Below are positions 8,275-16,313 of a DNA stretch of 64,000 nucleotides, piece after piece (within the stretch, counting starts at the first letter, position 1; every line of letters starts with the position of its first letter). The stretch lies in contig NZ_CP016540.2 in NCBI RefSeq assembly GCF_001186155.3, positions 558,001 through 622,000 of the forward strand, read 5' to 3'. The notes below the pieces were generated by a model. It ran no database searches. It saw nothing but the letters and a program-made list of their open reading frames with translations, and was not told where the DNA came from. A program made the translations under genes and the position numbers. The stretch comes from Planococcus versutus (GTDB lineage: Bacteria; Bacillota; Bacilli; Bacillales_A; Planococcaceae).

Positions 8275-8635
8275 CAGCTTGTAGACAAAGTCTTATTAAA
8301 CTGAATAGTGACGTATAGTCTCCAACTGGGCTGGCCACTTCGCTTTCCGGTGGGCTCAGCTTCAGCCTCCTCGTCACTGACGTTCCTGCGGGGTCTTCAG
8401 CTTTCGCTGTCCCACAGGAGTCTTCGTGGACCAGCCCAGTTGGAGGGTTCCGCTTCAATCAAAGTGAGATTATTTAGTCCATTTCACAATAAAAATACAT
8501 GATCAAGCCTTTTCATATGCTCCTGCATCGCTACGCTAGCTTCGTCGCAAAGCCACTGCCCAAAGCGTCCGCTTGGTGTGGAGAATCCTAGATACATACA
8601 AAAAAACGAATAATCATTCTTTTGTCTACAGTCTG
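8275..8635. repeat. MITE-like interspersed repeat flanked by a 24-bp direct repeat
   Basis: A roughly 360-bp non-coding element. Its ends are inverted: CAGCTTGTAGACAAA at 8275-8289 and the reverse complement of CAGACTGTAGACAAA at 8621-8635. Inside is a second inverted repeat (14 bp, TCCAACTGGGCTGG, 8321-8334 and 8431-8444) enclosing a GC-rich segment (8335-8430) related to the one at 49232-49345. The segment at 8519-8564 matches 49347-49391 in inverted orientation. The element is bounded by identical 24-bp copies of the acetyltransferase terminator hairpin. No transposase is present, so a non-autonomous element is inferred; short open frames here are by-products of the repeat. Confidence 0.7.
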
Positions 8636-8661
8636 AGGCAATGTGCTTTAGCGCATTGCTT

Positions 8662-9222
8662 TTATTCTTCTACTTGCTGGAACACTTTTGCAGGATTGCC
8701 GCCGACAATTGAATTGGCGGGAACATCTTTTGTAACAACGGCACCAGCTGCAATGACGGCATTGTCGCCGATAGTGGTTCCTGGTGTAATAACAGCCCGC
8801 CCGCCAATCCAGACGTTGTTGCCAATCGTCACCGGCTTCCCAAATTCTTTGCCAGAATTACGAGAAGCAGCATCGAGTGGGTGAGTGGCTGTGTAGATAT
8901 GAACACCTGGGGCAATCATGCAATTGTCACCAATCCGAATTTCGCAAACGTCTAAAAATACGCAATCGAAATTGGCATAAAAATTATGTCCAACGTGTAT
9001 GTTAAAGCCGTAATCGCAACGGAAATTGGGTTCGACATGGATAAGCTCACCTGTTGAGCCGAATAATTTTTTCAGCAAATCGTTGCGATCTTGACCATCC
9101 ATTTCGGTTGTATCGTTAAAGATGCGGCTGAGACGGCGAGCATTCATGCGATTTTGACGCAGTCCCGAATCTTGTGGGTCGTACATTTCACCAGCGAGCA
9201 TCTTATCTTTTTCAATTGTCAT
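8662..9222 (-). CDS. maa: Maltose O-acetyltransferase-type sugar acetyltransferase
   Basis: A 186-residue left-handed beta-helix acetyltransferase of the Maa/LacA/NodL group. The N-terminal mac domain (M-L-A-G-E-M-Y-D-P, about residues 8-16) is followed by hexapeptide repeats. The I-Y-T-A-T-H-P segment carries the catalytic His, and I-G-N-N-V-W-I-G-G plus [10 protein letters not shown] form the acetyl-CoA site and C-terminal coil. It transfers acetyl groups from acetyl-CoA to maltose or glucose-type sugars. GGGAGG seven bases before the ATG at 9222 fixes the start over an ATG five codons upstream. Its proximity to the alpha-glucoside cluster may be functional or incidental. Confidence 0.85.
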   Translation of the reverse strand: MTIEKDKMLAGEMYDPQDSGLRQNRMNARRLSRIFNDTTEMDGQDRNDLLKKLFGSTGELIHVEPNFRCDYGFNIHVGHNFYANFDCVFLDVCEIRIGDNCMIAPGVHIYTATHPLDAASRNSGKEFGKPVTIGNNVWIGGRAVITPGTTIGDNAVIAAGAVVTKDVPANSIVGGNPAKVFQQVEE

Positions 9223-9335
9223 TTGGTAACCTCCCAAAAGAATGATGGTAATTCGATTGTATCATAGCTTATTAGAAAAAAAGTTCGTAAACTTATGGAA
9301 TATTCTTTATACTGATGAAGACTGGAGTGGAAATT

Positions 9336-9977
9336 ATGAAAGCAATCAACAACAAAGTCGCAGGTTACAAAGGGATTGAAGTGCCTTATACCGTAATGCT
9401 GACGGAAGATTATACAAAAAAGCTAGTTATCTTTTTACCGGGAGCTGGCTATACAACAAAAAGCCCGCTTTTTCATTTTGCAGAAGAAATTTTCTTGAAT
9501 GAAAACTATGATGTGTTGCGAGTGAATTACCAATACACAGACAAAGCATATGATGAATTCACCATGAAAGAATTAACAGAAGCCATTACTCACGATGTGC
9601 GATTGGTTATCAGTGAAGTGCTCAAAGGAAGAAATTATCAACAATTTTACTTTGTCGGTAAATCACTTGGCACCATTGCGATGGGAGCTGAAATGTTGCG
9701 CCCGGAATTCAGCGAAGCCAAAGCCGTATGGGTTACACCGCTGCTAAACCAAGAACAAGTACTGAACACAATGGTCAACAGCAAAAATCAGGCTCAATGT
9801 TACATCGGCGACAAAGATCGTTATTACTCACCAGGCGCATTTGAGTTGTTAAAAACGAACCCGAATTTAAAGTCGACACTACTGCCAGACATTAACCACC
9901 GATTGGATTGCGAAACCGATCCACTCAAATCCATCGATGCATTAAAACAAATAATCGCTGGAATCAAAAACTTTTAA
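9336..9977 (+). CDS. Alpha/beta-hydrolase family protein
   Basis: A 213-residue alpha/beta-hydrolase-like protein. The nucleophile elbow is F-V-G-K-S-L-G-T (G-x-S-x-G), and a C-terminal D-I-N-H-R-L-D supplies the likely catalytic His. L-P-G-A-G-Y near the N-terminus matches an oxyanion-hole region. The protein is shorter than classical lipases and lacks a signal peptide, so a cytosolic esterase or thioesterase-like role is possible. The ATG at 9336 is preferred because GGAGTGG lies before it; an ATG seven codons upstream has no site. Monocistronic, ending at a terminator. Confidence 0.75.
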   Translation: MKAINNKVAGYKGIEVPYTVMLTEDYTKKLVIFLPGAGYTTKSPLFHFAEEIFLNENYDVLRVNYQYTDKAYDEFTMKELTEAITHDVRLVISEVLKGRNYQQFYFVGKSLGTIAMGAEMLRPEFSEAKAVWVTPLLNQEQVLNTMVNSKNQAQCYIGDKDRYYSPGAFELLKTNPNLKSTLLPDINHRLDCETDPLKSIDALKQIIAGIKNF

Positions 9978-9982
9978 TGCAG

Positions 9983-10007
9983 AGCTGCCCTTTGGGTGGC
10001 TTTTTTT
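9983..10007 (+). terminator. Intrinsic terminator
   Basis: An eight-pair hairpin (AGCTGCCC with GGGTGGCT, two wobble pairs) followed by T7, six bases after the hydrolase stop codon. Confidence 0.75.
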
Positions 10008-10151
10008 AGTAAAAGTGTTTTCGGTGCAGTAGAGAAAGAAGAGCAAGTACTTTATTTGATTCGTAAAGAAGGCAAGAACGCCATTGCAATTGATATACTA
10101 ATGTCAAAGATAAACTTTGCCCAAATCTGAAGATAATCGTAAGGAGGCGCC

Positions 10152-11023
10152 ATGGAAAAAGTATTAGGAATCGATATTGGAGGCACAGAAATCCGCTTTG
10201 GTATTGTCAACACAAACGGACACATTTTATACGAAGAAAAAATTCCAGCGCGCGATCCGCTATATCCATATCTTGAAGAAAACGTATTGCGTATTTTAGC
10301 AACGCAGCAAGAAGTTCAAGCAATTGGCGTCGGAACACATGGCTTTGTTGATCCGAAGCAAGGAAAAGTTATTTATTCTGCCAGACCTTTATCTGGTTGG
10401 AGCAACACACCTGTAAAAGAATGGCTTGAAAAAGCAACTGGAAAACAGGTAGAAGTTGAAAACGATGCAAATGTCGTAGCTCTTGCAGAAGCGAAATTTG
10501 GCGCAGCACAAAGACTCAATCGAGTAGTCGTGTTAACACTTGGAACGGGTCTTGGGGGTGGCGTATTATGGGACGGCAAGTTGTTAAGTGGGGGCCGCAC
10601 GGCGGAGCAGCAGAGTTGGGGCATATGAACCTTTATCCAAACGGTATAAAATGCATTTGCGGACGTTTAGGATGCAGCGGAATGTATGTTTCGGGAACTG
10701 CATTGCAACGCCGAATCAAAGACGCGGGACTAATCATTACGCCACTTGAGCTTTTTGGAAATGCCAGCACAGATCCGCGTGCACGAAAAATTGTTGAAGA
10801 ATTCACTGCAGATTTGGCGCTTGTCATCAGCAACTTGCAAGCCATATTCGACATGGAAATGCTGATTATCGGCGGCGGCGTTTCAGAAGCCGCAGACTTG
10901 TGGATGGATTCGCTCCAACAAAAGCTTGGCACGGTTTTACTAAACCCTTTAGCTGTTGAAGTTGCTCGTTTTAAAAACGATGCTGGCATTTTAGGCGCTG
11001 CGTTATTGGTGCTTGAAGAGTGA
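10152..11023 (+). pseudogene. Frameshifted ROK-family sugar kinase (duplicate of the gene at 15215)
   Basis: The first frame (10152-10628) gives the N-terminal half of a ROK kinase, including G-I-D-I-G-G-T-E (phosphate-binding) and L-G-T-G-L-G-G-G-V. The second frame (10568-11023) gives the C-terminal half. The two join if one base is added to the G5 run at 10590-10594, where the intact paralogue continues S-G-G-P-H-G-G-A-A-E-L-G-H. The halves are otherwise highly similar to that paralogue. The zinc/ROK motif reads C-x-C-G-x-x-G-C-S-G here, with the usual Glu after Cys-Ser replaced by Gly, consistent with relaxed selection. A homopolymer sequencing error is the alternative explanation for the frameshift. 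Confidence 0.8.
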
Positions 11024-11027
11024 TTAA

Positions 11028-11075
11028 ATACCAGAATGAGAGTATGGATAAACCGCTCTTGTTCTGGTATTTTTG
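11028..11075 (+). terminator. Intrinsic terminator
   Basis: An interrupted long stem: ATACCAGAA with TTCTGGTAT plus an inner GAGAG/CTCTT pairing, followed by T5. It lies just after the frameshifted kinase gene. Confidence 0.7.
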
Positions 11076-11175
11076 TTGGTATGTAAAGTATGACTAAAGG
11101 TTTTACATGGAGTTTTAACGCGCCTACATGAACAAAAAGTCTTCTATAAGGATTAACATTCACAAACCAACAATC

Positions 11176-11204
11176 AAAAAAGCCACCGAGAAAGACTCGG
11201 TAGC
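11176..11204 (-). terminator. Intrinsic terminator of the ABC ATPase gene
   Basis: On the minus strand GCTACCGAG pairs with CTCGGTGGC (one wobble pair) and is followed by T6. It lies about 30 bp past the stop of the ATPase gene. Confidence 0.85.
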
Positions 11205-11234
11205 AACAGTTATCCTTCTAAAATAAACAATCAC

Positions 11235-12332
11235 TTAGTGAATGCGCAGTTCAGATTCGCTATCGAAGAAATGAGCTTTATTCATATCAAACGCCATGTC
11301 GACCGTCGACTCTGCTTCAACGTTAAAGCGTGCATCCACGCGTGCGACGAAATCTTGATCGTTGACTTTGGAATAGAGGATGATTTCTGCGCCCATCAAT
11401 TCAGCTACGTCGATATAAGCTTGAATTTTCGTGTGTGGCGAATGTTCTAAGAAAAGAGGCTCGTCATGAATATCTTCTGGACGTATGCCAAGAACAAGTT
11501 CTTTATTGTCATAGCCTCCATCTTTAAGTACGACCAATTTGTTGTCAGGAATAAGAACTTGAATGTCGCCCATGACAAAATGGCTGCCCATTAATTTACC
11601 GCGGAGGAAGTTCATAGACGGAGAGCCAATAAATCCACCGACGAACATGTTGTCGGGTAAATCGTAAACTTCTTTTGGCGTGCCGACTTGCTGTATAAAG
11701 CCATCTTTCATAACCACTAAACGTGTCGCCATCGTCATTGCTTCAGTTTGATCGTGTGTAACGTAAACCGTTGTTGTCTGCAAGCGACGATGCAATTTCT
11801 GGATTTCAGCGCGCATTTGCACACGTAATTTTGCATCAAGATTCGATAACGGCTCATCCATTAAAAAGACTTTGGCGTCACGTACGATAGCGCGACCCAA
11901 AGCGACTCGCTGACGTTGCCCACCGGAAAGCGCTTTTGGTTTACGGTTTAAATAATCATCCAAGCCTAAAATTTTGGAAGCATTGGCAACACGCGCTTTG
12001 ATTTCATCTTTTTTCATTTTGCGTAATTTTAAGCTAAAAGCCATATTCTCATAGACAGTCATATGCGGATAGAGCGCATAGTTTTGGAAAACCATTGCGA
12101 TGTCACGGTCTTTTGGCGACACATCATTAACTCGTCTGTCACCAATGAATAAATCGCCTTCTGTAATATCTTCTAGTCCAGCGATCATGCGAAGTGTCGT
12201 GGATTTTCCACAACCAGAAGGACCGACCAATACCAAAAATTCTTTGTCGCGAATTTCTAAGTTGAAATCTTGTACGGATACTACACCTTTTTCGTACTCT
12301 TTTTTGATATTCACTAAGGTTAAGCCTGTCAT
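11235..12332 (-). CDS. Sugar ABC transporter ATP-binding protein, MsmX/MalK/UgpC type
   Basis: A 365-residue ABC ATPase with Walker [11 protein letters not shown] (about residues 38-47), Q-loop F-Q-N-Y-A, signature L-S-G-G-Q-R-Q-R, Walker B V-F-L-M-D-E-P and switch His in V-T-H-D-Q. The C-terminal about 130 residues form the TOBE/OB regulatory domain typical of carbohydrate-importer ATPases. In Bacillota one such ATPase (MsmX) often energises several sugar importers. The permease/binding-protein genes at 16314-19489 contain no ATPase of their own, so this protein is the likely motor for them. It is transcribed separately with its own GGAGG site. Confidence 0.92.
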   Translation of the reverse strand: MTGLTLVNIKKEYEKGVVSVQDFNLEIRDKEFLVLVGPSGCGKSTTLRMIAGLEDITEGDLFIGDRRVNDVSPKDRDIAMVFQNYALYPHMTVYENMAFSLKLRKMKKDEIKARVANASKILGLDDYLNRKPKALSGGQRQRVALGRAIVRDAKVFLMDEPLSNLDAKLRVQMRAEIQKLHRRLQTTTVYVTHDQTEAMTMATRLVVMKDGFIQQVGTPKEVYDLPDNMFVGGFIGSPSMNFLRGKLMGSHFVMGDIQVLIPDNKLVVLKDGGYDNKELVLGIRPEDIHDEPLFLEHSPHTKIQAYIDVAELMGAEIILYSKVNDQDFVARVDARFNVEAESTVDMAFDMNKAHFFDSESELRIH

Positions 12333-12439
12333 ATGGTTTCCTCCAATAATCTCTTTGTCATTGGTAACAGCTTAACTGACCCGCGATTTAGAAGAAATAT
12401 CAACATTGCCTAAAAAAGCAAATCAGTTTTTGTGCATAT

Positions 12440-13330
12440 TTACTTTTGGGTTGAAATCGCTAAGTAAACTGCCATAGCGTCATGAAATTTTCGTACGTCG
12501 ATGCCAGTGTTTTCAAAAAATCGATCGAAACGATACTGCAAGCTATTGCGGTGCATATGCAAAGCCTTGGCAGTTTCTGAAATATTTAAGTTATTGCGGA
12601 CAAATACTTCGATCATTTTTATAGTTTCCTGGTCTTCTTGGTAAACTTGTAAAACCGATTGTTTGATTTCTTCACGAAGCGATGCAGATGTTTGGTTTAT
12701 CATCAAATACGGAATGGCCTCGGTATAGTTTAAAACGGTTTTATTCGAATAAAGACTGACGACTTTTGCACCATCAATCATTGCTCGGTAATGAGCAAGA
12801 ACACCGTCTAGACTCGTACGAAACGGTCCAACAAAAAAGTATATATTAATATACAAATCGCTCATCAAGATATTGATAATTTCTTCGTAAAAAAGAGGAC
12901 CATCTTCTTTTGTTATGTATTCAACCAAAATACCTTGATGGTCGCTTTCCCAAAGAATCGGCACTTGCTGCGCATAAAAATCATTCACTGCTTGTTTGAA
13001 GGCAATCGGACTGATTTGTTTTTCTTGAATGGAAAAATGAACAAAACGAAATGGTAAAGTTAATGGAAAATCTATTTCCTCCACTTTTATAGAAGAATCG
13101 AGTACAGCTAACCATTTCTTTTCTTCGTCTGTGAGCATGGGAAAAGTCGGGTTATAAGGTGTCAAAAATGTAGCGAGAAGCGACAAGTCTCGCGATGGAA
13201 GTTCAGATTCATGAATGCCTACAATCGTACCATTTGTTGCTGAAAACCATTTATACGCTAGATCTGAAGTTGGCATGCCGTGTTCGAGCACTTGAAGCGA
13301 AGGGTAGATTTCTTTTAATTGCTTAATCAT
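12440..13330 (-). CDS. PucR/CdaR-type transcriptional regulator (HTH_30)
   Basis: A 296-residue regulator. The C-terminal about 55 residues form the PucR-family helix-turn-helix: L-N-I-S-E-T-A-K-A-L-H-M-H-R-N-S-L-Q-Y-R-F-D-R is the diagnostic segment. The N-terminal about 230 residues are a ligand or signal-receiving region with no motif I can name. Members of this family activate sugar diacid, purine or amino-acid catabolism genes. It is divergent from the alpha-glucosidase gene at 13604 and adjacent to the ABC ATPase, so regulation of one or both is plausible. AAAGAGG precedes the ATG. Confidence 0.8.
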   Translation of the reverse strand: MIKQLKEIYPSLQVLEHGMPTSDLAYKWFSATNGTIVGIHESELPSRDLSLLATFLTPYNPTFPMLTDEEKKWLAVLDSSIKVEEIDFPLTLPFRFVHFSIQEKQISPIAFKQAVNDFYAQQVPILWESDHQGILVEYITKEDGPLFYEEIINILMSDLYINIYFFVGPFRTSLDGVLAHYRAMIDGAKVVSLYSNKTVLNYTEAIPYLMINQTSASLREEIKQSVLQVYQEDQETIKMIEVFVRNNLNISETAKALHMHRNSLQYRFDRFFENTGIDVRKFHDAMAVYLAISTQK

Positions 13331-13603
13331 CGGATACCTCTTTTCACAGTGATTGACTCAATTATACAATAAAGTCTTTCGTGTACTAAAGGTTACCAAA
13401 GTTCAATGGATCTTGGAAATTCAAGTTGTACCCTTGGCGACGTCCTGTTGCGCCAGTTGCACGACCCACATTCTGTGGATTCAAAGCATCCGCCTAGAAC
13501 GATTTCTTCGTTTATCCATAATTTCTTTGATTTAGTTGGCAATTCGGTAGATTCATGTATGATGTTAGAATAGTATTCACTTTATAAGAAAAGAGGCGGC
13601 TTT

Positions 13604-15190
13604 ATGACTGAATGGTGGAAAAAATCGACTGTGTATCAAATTTATCCGCGGAGTTTTATGGACTCGAATGGAGATGGCATAGGCGATATTCCGGGCATTA
13701 TCCAAAAACTCGATTACTTGCATGACCTTGGTGTAGATATTCTCTGGCTGTCACCGGTATATGATTCACCAAACGACGATAACGGTTATGACATCCGCGA
13801 TTATTACAAAATCATGAACGAGTTCGGAACGATGGCAGACTTTGATGAGTTACTGGAAAGAGTACATGAGCGAGGCATGAAATTGGTTATGGATCTTGTT
13901 GTCAATCATACGTCTGATGAGCACACTTGGTTTAAAGACCATCCCGATTTTTACATATGGCGCGATCAGCCAACCAATTGGCGCTCGTTTTTTAGTGGCT
14001 CTACATGGGACTTTCAAAAAGAACGCAACCAATACTATTTACACTTGTTTTCTAAAAAGCAACCAGATTTAAACTGGGAAAATCCCCAGTTGCGTGAAGC
14101 AGTTTACGAAATGATGCGTTGGTGGCTAGATAAAGGCGTAGACGGCTTCCGAATGGACGTCATCAATATGATTTCAAAAGTTCCAAATATACAAGACGCA
14201 CCGGACGGCGATGGCAGCAGTCAATTCATGAACGGTCCAAATGTTCACACTTATCTAAAAGAAATGAATAAACGAGTGCTGTCCAAATACAATATTGTTA
14301 CAGTCGGTGAAACGCCAGGTACTTCGCCAAAAGAAGCGCGTGACTATATCGCTAGTCAAAATCAAGAACTCAATATGATTTTTACGTTCGAGCATATGGA
14401 TCTCGATCAAGCGTCTGGAGGGAAATGGGATTTAAAGCCTTTAGAACTGATAGACTTGAAAGAAAATCTAGAAAAGTGGCAGCACGGACTTCACGAAGAA
14501 GGTTGGAATAGCCTGTACTGGAACAACCACGATCAGCCGCGCATTGTGTCGCGTTTTGGCGATGATCAAAATTGGCGCGTGGAATCTGCTAAAATGCTCG
14601 CGACTTGTTTACATTTCATGCAAGGCACGCCTTATATTTATCAAGGCGAAGAACTAGGGATGACCAATGTTCGTTTTGATCTGATTGAAGCGTATAAAGA
14701 TATTGAAACGATCAACATGTATCAAGAAAAACAGAAAGCAGGCATTTCGCATGACGACATCATGAAGAAGATTTACGCAAAAGGACGCGATAATGCACGA
14801 ACGCCAATGCAATGGTCAAATGAGCTAAATGCTGGCTTTACGACAGGTGTGCCTTGGATACAAGTAAATCCAAATTATACAAACATCAATGCTCTAGAGC
14901 ATCAAGATCCAGATTCAATTTATCAGTACTACAAAAAGTTAATCGCATTTCGTAAAAAAATGGATATCGTCACACATGGCGATTTTACGTTGATGCACCG
15001 GGAAGACGAGGAGTTGTTCGTCTATACGCGTAGATGGAATGACGAAACTTTGACCGTTTATTGCAATTTTTCAAATCAAACCAAATCTGTTGAACGACCA
15101 AAAGGCGCAAAGCTAATCGGCAATTATGCAGATCATAATGACGAACTCGCACTCAAGCCATATGAAGCGGTCGTTTATTACCAACACTAA
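13604..15190 (+). CDS. GH13 alpha-glucosidase, predicted oligo-1,6-glucosidase type
   Basis: A 528-residue cytosolic glycoside hydrolase family 13 enzyme of the oligo-1,6-glucosidase/alpha-glucosidase group. Conserved region I is D-L-V-V-N-H; region II G-F-R-M-D-V carries the nucleophile Asp185; the general acid is Glu236 (T-V-G-E-T); the transition-state Asp310 lies in N-N-H-D-Q. The residue after the nucleophile is Val, which in this group marks preference for alpha-1,6 bonds (isomaltose, panose). No signal peptide, so it acts on imported oligosaccharides. It is followed 25 bp later by the ROK kinase gene, giving hydrolysis and glucose phosphorylation in one transcript. Confidence 0.88.
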   Translation: MTEWWKKSTVYQIYPRSFMDSNGDGIGDIPGIIQKLDYLHDLGVDILWLSPVYDSPNDDNGYDIRDYYKIMNEFGTMADFDELLERVHERGMKLVMDLVVNHTSDEHTWFKDHPDFYIWRDQPTNWRSFFSGSTWDFQKERNQYYLHLFSKKQPDLNWENPQLREAVYEMMRWWLDKGVDGFRMDVINMISKVPNIQDAPDGDGSSQFMNGPNVHTYLKEMNKRVLSKYNIVTVGETPGTSPKEARDYIASQNQELNMIFTFEHMDLDQASGGKWDLKPLELIDLKENLEKWQHGLHEEGWNSLYWNNHDQPRIVSRFGDDQNWRVESAKMLATCLHFMQGTPYIYQGEELGMTNVRFDLIEAYKDIETINMYQEKQKAGISHDDIMKKIYAKGRDNARTPMQWSNELNAGFTTGVPWIQVNPNYTNINALEHQDPDSIYQYYKKLIAFRKKMDIVTHGDFTLMHREDEELFVYTRRWNDETLTVYCNFSNQTKSVERPKGAKLIGNYADHNDELALKPYEAVVYYQH

Positions 15191-15214
15191 AAACGAAAAT
15201 CATAAGGAGGAACC

Positions 15215-16087
15215 ATGGAAAAAGTACTAGGAGTTGACATTGGCGGAACAAAAATCCGTTTAGGCATCATTGATGCTAGCGGACAGATTTTATACGAAGA
15301 AAAAATTCCAACAATCATTCCGCTGTATCCGTATCTTGAAGAAAACATCTTGCGTATTTTAGCGGAGCAACCAGAAGTTCATGCAATCGGCATAGGAACA
15401 CATGGTTTTGTCGATCCAAAGCAAGGAAAAGTGATCTATGCTGCAGAAACCTTGCCTGGGTGGAGCAATACACCGGTCAAAGAATGGTTAGAAAAAGCAA
15501 CAGGCAAACAGGTCGAAGTCGAAAATGATGCAAATGTTGTAGCACTTGCAGAAGCGAAGTTTGGAGCAGCACAAGGACTTAATCGCGTTGTTGTGTTAAC
15601 ACTCGGTACGGGTCTTGGCGGCGGTGTGTTATGGGATGGCAAGCTATTAAGTGGCGGTCCTCACGGAGGAGCAGCAGAACTTGGCCACATGATTCTTTAT
15701 CCAAATGGAGTCACATGTGCGTGCGGACGATCTGGTTGTAGCGAAATGTACGTGTCTGGAACAGCACTCGAACGTCGAATTGACGAAGCAGGACTTCAAA
15801 TCACACCACCTGAACTTTTCCGAAATGCGAATACTGATCTCGTTGCAAAGCGAGTTGTTGATGGATTTACGACAGACTTAGCCCTGGTCATTAGTAGCTT
15901 ACAAGCCGCTTTCGATATGGAAATGGTCATTATCGGAGGCGGTGTGTCAGAAGCCGCATACTTATGGATGGATGAGTTACAGCAAAAGCTCAAAACGGTT
16001 TTATTAAACCCACTGAAAGTCGAAGTGGCACGTTTTGAAAACGATGCAGGAATTTTAGGTGCTGCGTTATTAGTGCTTGAAAATTAA
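15215..16087 (+). CDS. ROK-family sugar kinase (glucokinase-type)
   Basis: A 290-residue ROK kinase with the N-terminal phosphate motif G-V-D-I-G-G-T-K, the E-N-D-A-N sugar-binding segment around residue 105 (Asp as catalytic base), L-G-T-G-L-G-G-G-V, and the zinc motif C-A-C-G-R-S-G-C-S-E. It should phosphorylate glucose (or a related hexose) released by the co-transcribed glucosidase. It is the intact copy of the frameshifted gene at 10152, sharing nearly all motifs. GGAGG stands just before the ATG. Glucose over fructose is inferred from gene context only. Confidence 0.88.
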   Translation: MEKVLGVDIGGTKIRLGIIDASGQILYEEKIPTIIPLYPYLEENILRILAEQPEVHAIGIGTHGFVDPKQGKVIYAAETLPGWSNTPVKEWLEKATGKQVEVENDANVVALAEAKFGAAQGLNRVVVLTLGTGLGGGVLWDGKLLSGGPHGGAAELGHMILYPNGVTCACGRSGCSEMYVSGTALERRIDEAGLQITPPELFRNANTDLVAKRVVDGFTTDLALVISSLQAAFDMEMVIIGGGVSEAAYLWMDELQQKLKTVLLNPLKVEVARFENDAGILGAALLVLEN

Positions 16088-16105
16088 CTAAACAACTGGA
16101 AACGG

Positions 16106-16137
16106 AGCGGACAATGCGTCTGCTTTTTTCTTTTTTC
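16106..16137 (+). terminator. Intrinsic terminator
   Basis: A seven-pair stem (AGCGGAC with GTCTGCT, one wobble pair) followed by two T6 tracts separated by one C. It ends the glucosidase-kinase transcript. Confidence 0.75.
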
Positions 16138-16184
16138 GATAACTAGGAGCTGAAGAAAAATTCTAATTATTTTAAAAAGACATC

Positions 16185-16213
16185 TTGTGCAAACGTTTTC
16201 ATAATGTTATGAT
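16185..16213 (+). promoter_or_regulatory. Promoter of the sugar ABC operon with overlapping cre/LacI-type operator O1
   Basis: A -35-like TTGTGC (16185-16190), 17-bp spacer and -10 TATGAT (16208-16213). TGCAAACGTTTTCA at 16189-16202 covers the -35/spacer and fits the CcpA cre consensus TGNAARCGNWWWCA exactly. Binding there would block RNA polymerase. The same core recurs 87 bp downstream. Confidence 0.65.
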
Positions 16214-16271
16214 CTAAATAATTAATTATTGGGAACACGCTCCAGTCCGTTTCCATTTTTTATTTATACTT

Positions 16272-16291
16272 TTGTGCAAACGTTTGCACAA
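16272..16291 (+). promoter_or_regulatory. LacI/CcpA-type operator O2 (perfect palindrome)
   Basis: A 20-bp perfect palindrome, TTGTGCAAAC followed by its reverse complement, with the LacI-family central CG. It lies in the 5' untranslated region 23 bp before the binding-protein start, downstream of the predicted promoter. The LacI-family regulator gene four genes downstream is the obvious candidate ligand, with CcpA an alternative. Confidence 0.75.
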
Positions 16292-16313
16292 CATTTTAAA
16301 GGGGGAATTACTG

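Noticed and set aside
8308..8502. Open frames on both strands at 8261-8502
   Set aside because: They lie wholly within the inverted-repeat element and mirror its palindromic sequence.
10012..10130. About 39-codon open stretch before the frameshifted ROK gene (reads S-V-F-G-A-V-E-K-E-E-Q)
   Set aside because: No start codon or ribosome site. It may be a tiny gene remnant but nothing identifies it.
13353..13535. 60-codon open frame between the PucR-type regulator and the glucosidase
   Set aside because: No ribosome site, odd Cys/Trp-rich composition, and it covers the divergent promoter region.
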